From Maratus speciosus (lineage: Eukaryota; Arthropoda; Arachnida; Araneae; Salticidae), in assembly GCA_963932465.1 (NCBI GenBank), contig OZ010792.1:19857701-19921700 (forward strand): 64,000 nucleotides of DNA, in the 5' to 3' direction. The translations under genes were made by a program, and so were the position numbers. This document shows positions 23,801 through 35,184 of this stretch, piece by piece. The stretch's first letter is position 1, and each line of letters begins with the position of its first letter. The notes beneath the pieces are model-generated. The model saw nothing but the letters and a program-made list of their open reading frames with translations. It was not told the origin of the DNA and made no database searches.

Positions 23801-23995
23801 TCTTAAAATCAGACGGTTGTTGGATAATTTACACATGTTTCTCGGTTCGTTTATAGCATGATCATAGTAAGACATTTATGTGTCTTAAATTTAGACGTCT
23901 GTTATGTCTGAATTTTCAGATTCAGACACTTAAGTGACTGAAATTCTTTTTCAGTCACATATGTGTCTAAATTTAAGACACCTCTATTTGCAGTG
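20811..23995. mobile_element. CACTG-ended transposon inserted in the array
   Basis: Starts CACTGTAAAT, ends ATTTGCAGTG. TA is duplicated on each side (20809-20810, 23996-23997); joining the flanks regenerates the array unit CCCCTAA-TAAGTTGGAGAC. Both ends carry several copies of an (A)GTGTCTGAA/TTCAGACAC motif in both orientations, possibly transposase-binding sites (inference). The 3.2-kb body is AT-rich with no long frame, so non-autonomous. The CACTG end suggests the CACTA/EnSpm-like group, which is uncertain. Confidence 0.8.
21425..21610. mobile_element. Degenerate pogo-like MITE
   Basis: Contains TCCGTTATGGAGG, AATAGCGGATACTTCGATTTAGCGAA and, at the far side, GTGTCCGCTATTAAGGG, mirroring the better copy at 19494-19838. 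Lies within the 20811-23995 element. Confidence 0.5.
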
Positions 23996-24670
23996 TAAGT
24001 TGGAGACTTGAAAGTTTCCATACTTATAGCTGAACACTTGCGATAACACGATAAATCATAAAATTTTGAAACAGTCATATTTAACCCTCCAGTCTCTAAC
24101 TTCCGTATTTTAAGCAATTTTTCTAACTCAGCCCCTAATTAAGTAGGAGACATGAAATTTTGCATATTTATAGCTGAACACCTCACATCAAACGACAAAT
24201 AATAAAATTTTGAAAAAGGTCTAATATTTAACCCTCTGGGATCTAACTTGTGTAATTTAAGCAATTTTTCTAACTCAGCCCCTAATTAAGTAGGAGACAT
24301 GAAATGTTGCATACTTATAGCTGAACACCTCACATCAAACGACAAATAATAAAATTTTGAAAAAGGCTTAATATTTAACCCTCTGGGCTCTAACTTGTGT
24401 ATTAAGCAATTTTTCTAACTCGGCCCCTAATTAAGTTGGAGACATGACATTTTGCATACTTATAGCTGAACACCTCACATCAAACAGCAAATAATAAACT
24501 TTTGAAAAATTCTAATATTTAACCCTCTGGGCTCTAACTTGTGTATTTAAAGCAATTTTTCTAACTCAGCCCCTAATTATGTTGGAAACATAAAAATTTG
24601 CATACTTATGGCTGGACACCTCACATCAAACGACAAATAATAAAATTTTGAAAAAATCTAATATTTAACC
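23996..24670 (+). repeat. ~147-bp tandem array, right part
   Basis: Continuation of the array at 20060-20810 after the insertion, with CTTATAGCTGAACAC at about 24026, 24169, 24316, 24461 and 24606. It ends where a truncated minus-strand Helitron copy begins. Confidence 0.9.
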
Positions 24671-24679
24671 TCTAATATT

Positions 24680-25454
24680 TTGACTCGCGCAATTTTTAAA
24701 TTTAAACTGTTTTGCAATACTATTTTTTGTTCATTTTGCATAATAAGTGTAATGTGACGTAATTTGTTCTATTTAAGATTTCTAACGCATGTTAATGATT
24801 TTATTTTACAATATACTTTCTCTTTTAAAATTCACATGTAAATATAGTTTTTATGGCGTAATTTCCAATAAGTGCCTGCTTTTTATACCGAATTATTTAA
24901 TTCTAATTTGAAGGTTTTTTTCTGTTTATAATAGTAACGTGTAAATATTTTTTTTTTTATTTGAAGCAAACATTATTGTTTGCGCTGTTTATACAGTTGG
25001 CAACAGTTTAAATTAATACCATTTTCTAAAATATGTAAAAAATATCTGTCAAAATGTTGAATATTTGAATTTAAAATAGAAATAAAACCTAAAAAAAGAG
25101 TCAAATTAAAAAAAATTAATGAAATCTGCCGACCGGGATCTTCTATTGAATAAAATGATCTAAAAATGATTAAATTCCCATGTATAGCTTTTGCTCTTAT
25201 AAACTTTTTTTAATGGAACGATTTTGTCCAACTTTAGCATTAAATATCTCTTAAAATAATTCTTCGATTTGAAAACTGTATGCATTAGTGTGTTGATCAA
25301 ACATTTCGCTATAACACCACCGATTTTCATATATTTGTATGCAATAGTTTTCTTAATATTAACGAAGAAAGACCTCCGGTCACAAAAAATTCAAAACCGG
25401 CGGCGGCGGCGGCGACGGTGACAGCATTAGTTACTTTTTATAGAATAGAGAGAT
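24680..25454 (-). mobile_element. Truncated Helitron copy, minus orientation
   Basis: On the minus strand it begins TCTCTCTATTCTATAAAAAG, with the GTCACCG…CCGCCGCCGG segment, and matches 27779-28560 inverted over about 770 bp. The 3' half with terminal hairpin and CTAG is missing; it stops against the 147-bp array. Confidence 0.7.
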
Positions 25455-27114
25455 ATATAAAAATGAAAACTTGTCAATCTGTATGTTTGTAATTCTATAA
25501 AAAATCCACAATCTGGAAGCCAAAATTGTGAAGAGATACGTACATGTGTATTAAAACATGGCCGAGACAACTAAAGTAAACCGGAATCGAAATAACTTAT
25601 AGTTAATTTTTAATTAATAAAAACCACCAATTTCACAGCAATTTCTTATCAAATTTAAACATTTTTCGTTATAGCAGTTGCCAACAATTAAAAAACATTA
25701 TAAAATTATTACTACAACAATTAATTTTCTACTGCAAGATTCCCACGTGAAAAATGAAAATGAAATAAATAGTTTGTCGAATTTAAAAAAAAGGTGAATA
25801 TTACGTCATAACTTTTCTATTGCAAGATATTCACGTGAAATAGGAAAATGAAATAAATGGTTTGACTTATTTAAATAGAAGTGAATATAACTTCATAACT
25901 TTTCTATTTCAAGGTTTCCACGTGAAAGAGAAAAATATTACGTCATATTGGAAATATAAAGGGCATGGTGGATATAGTATAACGTCATATGAGTGTGAAA
26001 AATGTATTGAAGCATGATAAAAACCCGATTAGGGAAATATTGGCGTATTTAACATTATTGCTCCAATTATAAATTGAAATAAGTTCATTTATAGCTGTAT
26101 TCTTTTGCGTCTGTTATATACATTTATACATTTTATATAGCGTTTTCATATGATTCATTCAACAACATTTCGACTGCTTTTTTAAATGTTTGTTTTGTGT
26201 TGTATGTTAAATTTTGAAATTGATTTTTCAGAACAAACATCCTTCAAATTCTGAGCAACGCCGGCACTTTAGTTTGTAACATATAAATGGCTTTTGTATC
26301 TGTACATCTAATGCTAATATTATAAAGCGTTATAATATTATAAAGTATATAATATTATTAATGCTCGTACGTTTGTGAGGTGTTATCTCTGAAACTACAT
26401 AAAATGTTGGTGGCCATCTCTGCTCTGAAAAAAAGACTATTTTATGTCAGTGCAAGAACCTACATCGCTGCAGGAGCAAAAAAGTTCTAAAATTGTGATT
26501 TCTGCGATATTGATTGGGTTAGAAATTTTAAATTTGGTGCGGTAGTTACTTTTAAGATGTAAATACTCGTAATGAACGCTCTCTAAAAGGTTCAATTTGA
26601 CGGATAAACGTAAAAATTTTTAAAAGGTTCTAAACTATGATTTATTTGGAATACTGAAATTTTTGGGATACTGTTGGGGTTAGAAACTAGAACTTTGACA
26701 TGGTAGTAATTAATAAGATGTAAATGCTCGTTGTAGAACGAATTCTAAAAAATAGAAAGACTAAACAAAGCGGAAAAAGATCTAAAGATGATCTAAGTAA
26801 CGAAGAACATGGAACTGTTAGGAATATAAACATGAAAATTGACATGGCTGTATTTATCATGACGTAAATTCTCGCAATAGAACAATTTCTAAGAATGTCG
26901 CTATATAAAACAGTGCAGAAACAAAAAACTTTCAAAAATTTTCTATTTCTCTGTTACTGCTGAGCCCAAAATCTTGAAATTTTGCTTCGGGTTAGTTTTA
27001 AAATATACAATTGTCTCTATGAATGGTTTCAAAAAAATTTAAAATTTAAAAAGATGAAATTAACGGTAAGCGATCTCAATTACCATTAATTTGGAATTAA
27101 AAAACCGAATAAAC
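25455..27114. other. AT-rich spacer with degenerate ~150-bp repeats
   Basis: Between two inverted Helitron copies. At 26400-26900 a degenerate unit recurs about every 150 bp (TTAGAAA…TGGTAGT…AAGATGTAAAT-CTCGT…GAACG). The start, TATATAAAAATGAAAACTTG, resembles a Helitron-type 5' region. No gene seen. Confidence 0.4.
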
Positions 27115-27570
27115 CGAAATTTTTTGTTTAAATTTTTTCAAAATAGCACGTATTTTAATTACATTTTCTTTCGGTTGTTATGAGAAAATGGCAGCAAAAA
27201 GATATAATTGCTATTTTTCAACTTTCGTTTCTTCAATTTTTCGTTACTTTCTATATAAATGGAGTACTTGAGTTGCCAAAATTAAACAAATGGTGCTAAA
27301 AACTGCAAAAAAATTAATATTTCAAAAATAAATGGAGATACAGTTTTCAAACAAATTGCATTTAAAAGTACTTTTTTTTTTGCCAATACGACGGTATAAA
27401 AATTTAAAATGTGCGATGCTTAGAAATTAAAAAAAATTGCTATAGAGCATTTAATCGCACTATGGTACATCTGCTTTGTTTATTGATAGCTTTTGTAAGG
27501 TAACGTTATTTTTTGGAGACAAAATAAGCTGGGAGAAAGAAATAGCATACCGTCCCGGGGGCTAAAAATA
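27115..27570. repeat. Dispersed repeat, inverted partner at 34585-35005
   Basis: Shares, in inverse orientation, segments such as GCTATAGAGCATTTAATCG, AGGTAACGTTATTTTTTGG and GCTGGGAGAAAGAAATAGC with the 34.6-35.0 kb region. About 450 bp. Class unknown. Confidence 0.7.
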
Positions 27571-27778
27571 TAGGAGCCCTTTATTTACTGTGAGTTTAAC
27601 TACACATTGAAATGATTTGATAGAATGTGACATCATATCTAGTCTTTTTTAGTTTTTCCTAAATTGTTTTCATGAAATTGGACTGTGTGTATTAAAGTTG
27701 ATGTTTTAATTAAAAAAAAAAAAACATTCAAATTAAGGTGTTACGTCATTTACCGCTCTTATAGTTAAAGTTTTTATT

Positions 27779-29202
27779 TCTCTCTATTCTATTCTAAAAA
27801 AAAGTAACTACCGCTGTCACCGCCGCCGCCGGTTTTGAATTTTTCGTGACCGGAGTTCTTTCTTCGTTAATATTAAGAAAAATAATGCATACAAAAATAT
27901 GAAAATCGGTGGTTTTATACAGAAATGTTTGATAAACACGCTGATGCAGACGGTTTTCAAATCGAAGAATTATTTTAAGAGATATTTAATGCTAAAGTTG
28001 GACAAAATCGTTCCACTAAAAAAGTTTTATAGCAGCAAAAACTGTATATGGCAGTGTAATCATTTTTAGATCATTTTATGCGTTAGAATTTGCCGGAGTG
28101 CAGATTGCATTAATTTTTTTATTTTGACTCATTTTTTGAGGTTTTATTTCTATTTTAAATTCAAATTTTTAGCATTTCTAGAGATATTTTTTACATTATT
28201 TTAGAAAATGGTATTAATTTATGCTGTTGCCAAATGTATAAACAGCGCAAACAATAATGTTTGCTTCAAATTAAAAATTTATTTACACGTGACTATTATA
28301 AACAGAAAAAATCATTTGGAATTGGAATTGAATAATTATGTACAAAAAGCAGGAATTTATTAAAAATTACGTCATAAAAAGTATACACGTGAATTTTAAA
28401 AGAGAAAGGATATTGTAAAATAATAAATTCATTAACATGCGTTAGAAGTCTTAAATAGGAGAAATTACGTCATGTTTACGTCACAATACAGTTATTACAT
28501 AAAATGAACAAAAATAATATTGCAAAACAGTTTAAATTTAGAAATTTCGCTAGGCATTCATTTGATATTTTGAGAGGATCTTTTCAACTATTTTTGTTAG
28601 GAAAGCGCAAATAATATTTCATTTCTAACAAAAAGATTTTCACGTGAATATTTAAAAGAGAAAGAACAGCTTGGTAAAAATTACGCCCGATTAAAAACGA
28701 TTAATTTAAAATGTCTCATTTAAAAGAACTTTCTTTTCGCTTTGTTAAAAAATACCAGGAGACAAAAACTCTGTTTACTTAATTCCTTTTATATTAGCTT
28801 ATTTTGAAATGTTGTTACACATGTCTACGTCATCAAGTTATTTTTATTTCGAAGTTTTATTTGTATTTTTATTAATGTTCTACTAATTTATTTGTTCTTT
28901 CGTTATTTAAAATAATAATTATGTCAATTGTATAATTTGGCGAGTGGTTTGGCGATTTATATAATTTAGCGAAATGGGTCGACGGGATAATCAAGTACTA
29001 CCGCAGCGGATTTGGCGTTAAAATTCCCCAATCAAAGAGAAATGAATAAAAATTCGTTTATAGGGAGATCGCCACTGTTTTTTAAATTATAATTCAATCT
29101 TTCGAAATCTTTTTAAAGCTGATCAAATTAGCGTGCATTTAAAGTCTGCGATGTCTGGACGGGGGTTGGCGAGCGTAGCTCGTAGGGGGCCGAGCCCCCT
29201 AG
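27779..29202 (+). mobile_element. Non-autonomous Helitron with intact 3' hairpin
   Basis: The 5' end is TCTCTCTATTCTATTCT. The 3' end is a GC-rich stem-loop GGGGGCCGAGCCCCC followed by TAG, giving CTAG at 29199-29202, then T. TC start, hairpin and CTRR end before T are the defining Helitron terminal signals. The body is 1,424 bp with a MITE A fragment inside at 28815-29002 and no Rep/helicase coding. Relatives: 24680-25454 and the end fragments at 8400-8640. Confidence 0.85.
28815..29002 (+). mobile_element. MITE family A, 3' fragment
   Basis: Matches the right two thirds of 16122-16419, from the GTCATCAAGT segment through GGGTCGACGGGATAAT to AGTACTACC. Lies inside the 27779-29202 Helitron. 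Confidence 0.75.
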
Positions 29203-29529
29203 TTATATATAAAAAATGAGCATTTTCTGCTTAGAATGACGCCAATTTCAAAAATGCAACAATAGAGCGAGACATCTAATATTTCATTGCCAAATAAAAA
29301 TAAAATACACGCTTTATTGTATGTTTTTCATTATTGTGTCATTTTTTAAGGTGTGGCAACAGGAAAGAAATGATTGAATTAGAAAATTTAAAAAGATATC
29401 TTTCTACAATGTTAAATAATGGGTTGGTAGAAAAAAGGAGTAAATAGTGGTCTGATGAGTCTTTAAATTTGACAGATACCTATTCCATGTTTTAAAGCGT
29501 ATGTACAGCCAGTTTCGTGCAAATCGATC

Positions 29530-30871
29530 AAAAATTAATAATAAATATTTGCTAGTGAAAAAATAATAAATTAAAAAGTTTTACGAGATTACGATGGGAT
29601 AATACGCATAAGAAATATTCATGTTCAATAAATAGCAAATGTTAATATTTGGCACGGCTTCCAAGAAAAATCGTTTGCACGCTTGGGGTTGATATAAATG
29701 GTACCATACCATACATTTTGGCATGGTGTTGGTTGAAAGAAAAAGTACAATAGTTTTTTTTTCTTTTTCTTTTCTTTTTCTTTTTTGAGGCTTTTGTAAT
29801 TTTTTTCTTAACTGACATAGTTGTTTTAATTATTTAACCAAAACAATTGATTAAAAAACTATTCAATTTGAATTACTTCCTTTGCTATAGTAACAAAATG
29901 AGTTTTTAGAAATTATCCCTTGAAAATTTCATGTTTTGACGCCAAAGATAGCACCAAATTAGAAAAATATTAAATATCTCATGAACTATTAGACTTAAAA
30001 GAATTTGGCTAGTACCATTCGATTCAGCATACAAAAATACACTAAATTATGTTATCAGTTGAAAAACAAGTAATATAAAAATTTTGTTTTTAAAGTCAAT
30101 TCCTACTTAGGTCATCAAAGAAAAATTTAATAAATAAAACTACTGGACGCCCCTTAAGCTAATATTAGTTTCTGATACATTAAAATATCTCAATTAGTTG
30201 ATTTTCTTTAAGCAAGTAGGTTTAGAATGGAAGTCTATGGGAATTTGGCAAAAAATTAGATATATCGCCAAGTTGGCGTCACTTTTGGCGACTCATTTTG
30301 GCCGACAAATTTGGCGATATATCGCCAAGTTGGCGACAAACTTGGCGGTATTTGGCGACAGAACAGTGTCCCCCCTATGGTAACCCCCCTTATAGATATG
30401 AAGATGCATTAAATTCTTCAATAAACAATGGCCGCCATTTTGTCTCCCATGTAAAATTAAAGTTAATTTAAATTTAATTAATGAATTAAAATTTGAAAAA
30501 ACTGTATTAACATCAATTGTCATCCAGTACAAGTTTTAAAAAATTTATTTCAACTTGATAGGATGAATAATAAGGATTTTATTAACGATTGAAAATTTGA
30601 ACAAGATAAATAAATAAATAAATAAATAAATAAATATATGGAGAGTTTGAACTAATAGTGGGAATTGAATAACTATAAAATCAGATTTTTAAAGGAATTT
30701 TTAAAAGTTTAATTTTTACCCCCCTTAGGGGCGGAATTTTAGAAAATCCTTTCTTAGCGGGACTCTATGTCATAAGAAGTATTTTTACCCCAAATTTGGA
30801 GATTTTAGGTTCAGTAGTTTGGGCTGCGCGTTGATTAATACTAAATCCAGACTTTCTTTTATATATATAGA
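29530..30871 (-). mobile_element. Helitron-like element Y1, interrupted
   Basis: On the minus strand it starts TCTATATATATAAAAGAAAG at 30871 and is collinear with 32840-33581 (Y2), including AGTTTTACGAGATTACGATG and ACATTTTGGCATGGTG. It differs by a ~0.6-kb block at 30065-30665 that Y2 lacks. I do not find its 3' end near 29530. Non-autonomous. Confidence 0.65.
30065..30665 (+). mobile_element. ~0.6-kb insertion in Y1 (copy 2 of 3930-4487)
   Basis: Y2 reads CAGTTGAAAAATAACTATAA without a break, whereas Y1 carries ~600 bp between CAGTTGAAAA and TAACTATAAAATC. The block matches 3930-4487. No terminal inverted repeat is evident. Contains the palindrome TTTGGCGATATATCGCCAAG and an (AAAT)n run near its right side. 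Confidence 0.75.
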
Positions 30872-31662
30872 CTAGCAGGCTGCGCCCGCCACGCTGGTTT
30901 GTTTTTCTAAACAAACCGTGAATCAAACGAAATATATCTGTGAATTGAATCATGCGTTTGAAAGCAATATGGACATTAATCTTGCATGCACATCCGAATT
31001 GCTACAAATGATATGGACGTCATTATACTATTATATTTTCTATTGAGACAGACAAAATTTGAGCTGTTAAGGACCAACTTCTTTAGTTGGTCTTTTACTA
31101 TATGATTTTGTAAAGTACGATAGAACAATGTGTAATATACTTATACCCTTCCTCTGAAAATTTATCAATGCAATTCTCATCAGAATCCGTCCAATAGAAC
31201 CTATTAAAAAGGCTTCTTTTATAATTGGGCACGCCAGATTCTAGAACTTTCAACCAAAATCCTATAACCAAGCAACCTAGAACGATATGTGTTTTATATT
31301 AAATTTTCCCTGAAAAAATTAACTAACTGAGCAAGTTCCACCAAAATTCACTTAGCAGAATCTTTTAAACTGGGAAATGTACCAAAACAGTCATTAAAAA
31401 TGATCTAATTATCAGTTTAAGTCCCATGAAAATCCACCCAGCAGAACTTTTAAAAAAGCCAATCTTTCATAATCGTGTTCATCTGATATTGAATTTTCCC
31501 CCTTAATTATTTAACTAAGCAACGTAGAACGATATAATGTATAATTTTTTTTTTCTGAAAATTTATCTAACAATGTAAGTCCTATCAAAAATCTATTCAG
31601 CTGAACTCAAGTTGTAAGCGACCCAAACGAAATTTCTCTTTGCATTTCATATATATTATAGA
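30872..31662 (-). mobile_element. Helitron-like element X, abutting Y1
   Basis: On the minus strand it ends GGCGGGCGCAGCCTGCTAG at 30872, directly followed by the TC start of Y1. A candidate 5' end TCTATAATATATATGAAATG with the required preceding A is at 31662. The interior has degenerate ~150-bp repeats (AACGATAT, TTAACTAA, AGTTC-ACCAAAAT). A second similar 5' region at about 32070-32107 could be a partial duplicate. Confidence 0.55.
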
Positions 31663-32439
31663 TAGTTAAATTTAAATATATCTTTCATAATCGCTTTAAC
31701 CATATTATAGAACTCTCAGGGATGTAGGGGTAGGTCTACTTTATATACCCACTGGATTTTTTAAGAAATTCTGTACAACTTTATAGAATATATATTCTCT
31801 GGTCGATAAACATCGCATATAGTGTACATCCTCTAGTAATTTATTACACCACAGAGAACTCTCCAGCATAGCATCAAAATCCATTCAGTAGAACTTTAAA
31901 TTAAAGGTAATCTTTCATAATCGGGTTCACCTAATTTTAAAACTCCCGTACCTATCACTAATTCAAAGCAGAACTATTTTTTACATTAAAACATTTCTAA
32001 AAAATTACCTAACTAACAGTGTAAGTTCTAAAAAATTCTGTTCGGTAGAAGCTGAGTTATAGTCAATGAGAATGAAAGAAGAATTTGCGTTTTGTATGTA
32101 TAGTAGACGATGAGTAAAAATGTAGGTGCTGGTATTTGCGATTTATAAAATGTTATTGGCGAGATTTGTGCACGGCTAACATAAAAGTAGCCATTTTTTC
32201 TTGGAGCAAATGACAAATTGCGAAATATTTTTTCTATTTTAACCTTTGAATATGAAAACTATTTTTAAGCAGTATAAACATTGCTTTCATATTTAAATTA
32301 TTTCCGTTTTATAACATTTATTTCTTATTAAACCTTTTTTCTTTCTATTTTAAATAAAATCAGTAACTGTTTTGGTATTTTTCCGTTATATCAACACCGT
32401 TGTCGCCAAGCATAATAATTAGCACGAAATGAAATGAAA
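31663..32439. repeat. Degenerate repeats related to element X
   Basis: Further diverged units like those in X (TAATCTTTCATAATCGGGTTCACC, TTCAGTAGAACTTT) and a second X-like 5' region near 32070-32107. No gene seen. Confidence 0.45.
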
Positions 32440-32444
32440 CATTT

Positions 32445-32468
32445 AAACTGGTCGCCAGAGGCGGCTAG
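32445..32468 (+). mobile_element. Helitron 3' terminus
   Basis: Stem-loop GTCGCC-AGA-GGCGGC overlapping CTAG (32465-32468), then T. Same terminal family as 34200-34223 (shared AAACTGGTCGCCA). The 5' limit of this element was not found. Confidence 0.65.
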
Positions 32469-32839
32469 TTTAAAATAGTATATAACATTTGAAAATTACA
32501 GACTTTCACCAACTATTTTTTTATATCAATACAAATCAACACTTAAAATAAAAGAAAAAATAAATATTTTACAATAAAATAATAAAATAAAGTCAATTTA
32601 ATCTGCAGGTCTGAAATTGTAAATGTCTTTCAGGTTATCATTGCAGCATGGCATACGTAATAAGCATGTCTGTCATTGCAGTAAACATTTTATTTTTTGA
32701 ATGAAGACTTTCAACGTTTTTTAACAAGACATTTTTATATGTATAATTCCTAAGTTCTGAAATAATTTTATTACAGCTTCCTCGTCATCAAGTAACTGTC
32801 AAATCGTAAAATCCATGTCAGTGTCAGTAATAAATGTAA

Positions 32840-33581
32840 GTTATAATTTAATAATAAATATTTTCTATTCAAAAAATAACAAATTAAAAAGTTTTACGAG
32901 ATTACGATGGAATAATACTCATAAAAAGTATTCACGTTCAATAAATAGCAAATGTTAATGTGTGGCACGTTTTACAATAAAAATCGTTTGCACGGTGGAT
33001 TGAAATATATGGCGCGATACCATACATTTTGGCATGGTGATGGTAGAACGAAAAAGTACAAGTTTTTTTATTATTGTTAATTAGTTTTAGTTTTTGAGGC
33101 GTTTGTAATTTTTTTTCCTAACTGACATGGTTGTTTTAATTATTTAACCAAAAGAATTGATTAAAAACTTATTCAATTTGTATTTTTACCCTTGCTATAG
33201 CAACAGAATGAAGATAATGAGTTTTTAGAAATTATCACTCTAAAATTTGAAGTTTTGGCGCCAAATTAGAAAAATATGAAATATCTCATGAACTTTTAGA
33301 CTTAAAATATTTTGGTTAGTACCATTCGATTAAGCATACAAAAATACACTAAAATATGTTATCAGTTGAAAAATAACTATAAAATCAGATTTTTAAGGGA
33401 TTTTTTAAAAGTTCGTTCTATTTTTTACCCCTCTTAGAGGTGAAATTTTAGAAAATCTTTTCTTAAAGGCACTCTATGTCATAAGAAGTATCCAATTCCC
33501 CAAATTACAAGATTTTAGGTTCAGTAGTTTGGGCTGTGCGTTGATTAATACAAAATCCAGACTTTCTTTTATATATATAGA
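32840..33581 (-). mobile_element. Helitron-like element Y2
   Basis: Starts TCTATATATATAAAAGAAAG on the minus strand at 33581, preceded by A as expected for an A-T target. Collinear with Y1 but without the 0.6-kb insertion, so it serves as the empty site. 3' end not identified. Confidence 0.65.
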
Positions 33582-33732
33582 TTACGCTATCGTACTTGGC
33601 ACAGAAACCCCGATTATTTGTTTGTTTAATGGCAACGCCCGAATGAAACGCATGTCATTAGTTATTGAACAGCATTTAATACTTCTCCATACGTTTGAGA
33701 GGGTTACCACAGGTGTGGAGGTTTTTGTGTAG

Positions 33733-33882
33733 CCAAATACCACCAAGTTTGTTGCCAATTTGGCGATATTTGTAATACTTCACCATATTCCCATACACGT
33801 CTATTGTAAACCAATATGGTGTACTTGCTTGCAGAAAATGAACAAATTGAGATATTTTAATGCAACAAAAACGAATATTAGC
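33733..33882 (-). repeat. Partial inverted copy of the 0.6-kb repeat
   Basis: Reverse complement matches the 3990-4200 part of the repeat (AAATATCTCAATTTGTT, AAGTAGGTTTAC, TTGGCGATAT segments). Confidence 0.6.
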
Positions 33883-33886
33883 TTAA

Positions 33887-34086
33887 CCCCTTCGGGACGG
33901 GAGCCTTTTACGAAATTTTTAATCTTTTGTCACCGTTTTTTAAAAACAGAAATTTGTGTCTTCTTGAATCGAGAAAATGCGCTGATTAAATAAGGCAAAT
34001 TTTACAGTAAAATTTTACTGGTGAGGAAAAACAAGGATTCTGAGCGCTTCCTGCGGCACGTATACGTGTAGCTCGTCCCCAAGGGG
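33887..34086. mobile_element. TTAA-flanked MITE
   Basis: TTAA on both sides (33883-33886, 34087-34090). Inverted ends CCCCTTCGGGACGGGAG and CCCCTTGGGGACGAG. Internal sequence CGCTGATTAAATAAGGCAAA is shared, inverted, with 44455-44650. Confidence 0.85.
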
Positions 34087-34194
34087 TTAAGGGATTATAT
34101 TAATTATATTTAAGGGAGAAGAAGTAGATTAAATTTTGAATAAAATAACATGATACAATGCTTAGCATACTTTCCCAAACATAAATTTTAAGGG

Positions 34195-34223
34195 AGACCA
34201 AACTGGTCGCCAAGGCCGGCTAG
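34195..34223 (+). mobile_element. Helitron 3' terminus
   Basis: GACCAAACTGGTCGCC-AAGGCCGGCTAG with CTAG at 34220-34223 followed by T. Hairpin imperfect. Family of 32445-32468. Confidence 0.6.
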
Positions 34224-34584
34224 TATTTAAAAAAAAAAAAAAAGTTTCCCAAGCCTAAGTAAGTAGAGTCTTGATTCTTGAAAATAAATAGAAAAAGAAA
34301 TGTAAATTTATGAAAAGCCTTTCATGATATCACTTTTCTCTCGTAAAAGCCATGCATTAAACATATATTCATCTTAATTGAAGAGGTTATATGTGAATTA
34401 ACCTATGCTATTTCACAACTAAAAAGAAATGGCGCATCTAGTATTTTTTGAGAATAGAAAAAAATAGTGCATTCGTGACACCATAATTCTCTTTTATATT
34501 TTATTTTATTATTTATTTTATTACTACTATAATTTGTGATTCGTGCCAGTATACACGTCAGGATACACGCCGGGACACATTATT

Positions 34585-35005
34585 AGCCACCGGTACGGTA
34601 TGCTATTTCTTTCTCCCAGCTTATTTTGTGTCTCCAAAAAATAACGTTACCTTACGGAAGCCAGCTATAAACAAAGCAGATGTTTCGTTGAACGATTAAA
34701 TGCTCTATAGCAATTTTTTAAATTTCTAAGCATCGCACATTTTCAATTTTTATACCGTCGTATTGGGGGAAAAAAAAGTACTTTTAAATGCAATTTGTTT
34801 GAAAACTTTATCTCCATTTATTTTTGAAATATTAATTTTTTTGTAGTTTTTGGCACCATTTGTTTAATTTTGGCATCTCAAGTACTCCATTTCTGTAGAA
34901 AGTAGAGAAAAAATTGTTGAAAAATAGCAATTATATCTTATTGTTGCCAGTTTTCTCATAAAAATTGAAAAAAAAAAATTAAAATACGCGCTATTTTGAG
35001 AAAAA
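34585..35005. repeat. Dispersed repeat, inverted partner of 27115-27570
   Basis: Reverse complement is collinear with 27115-27570 over about 420 bp. See that entry. Confidence 0.7.
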
Positions 35006-35146
35006 TATAAATGAAGGATTTATGATAAAACAGGGAGCTATTATAAACTATATTTAATTTTAAGTATCTATACTAATGCAAATGACGTCATTTTACATAA
35101 AATAAAAGCGTGTGCTTTAACTCTTAAAACTGAAACATGTTTTGCA

Positions 35147-35176
35147 GTAGAGTCCCGATTATCCGAATCCCGCTTA
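35147..35176 (+). mobile_element. Pogo/Tigger-like terminus
   Basis: CAGTAGAGTCCCGATTATCC followed by GAATCCCG is of the CAGT-initial type seen at pogo/Tigger element ends. No partner terminus was found downstream; the hairpin at 35185 begins just after it. Confidence 0.4.
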
Positions 35177-35184
35177 ACCGTTTA

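Larger units (their letters stand above)
19982..24670 (+). mobile_element. Helitron-like tandem-repeat element, split by insertion
   Basis: Begins with a hairpin (GAGTTTCGTT / AACGAAACCCT), then a GTCT-rich tract (20011-20048) and a ~147-bp tandem array. The array is broken at 20810 by a 3,185-bp insertion and resumes at 23996. The layout matches the elements at 644, 12677 and 42343 though the unit sequence differs. I cannot identify its 3' end. Confidence 0.6.

Noticed and set aside
25425..27860. A single large transposon with ~800-bp inverted ends
   Set aside because: Each arm is a member of the Helitron family with its own TC start; Helitrons do not have such terminal repeats, so two inverted copies are more likely.
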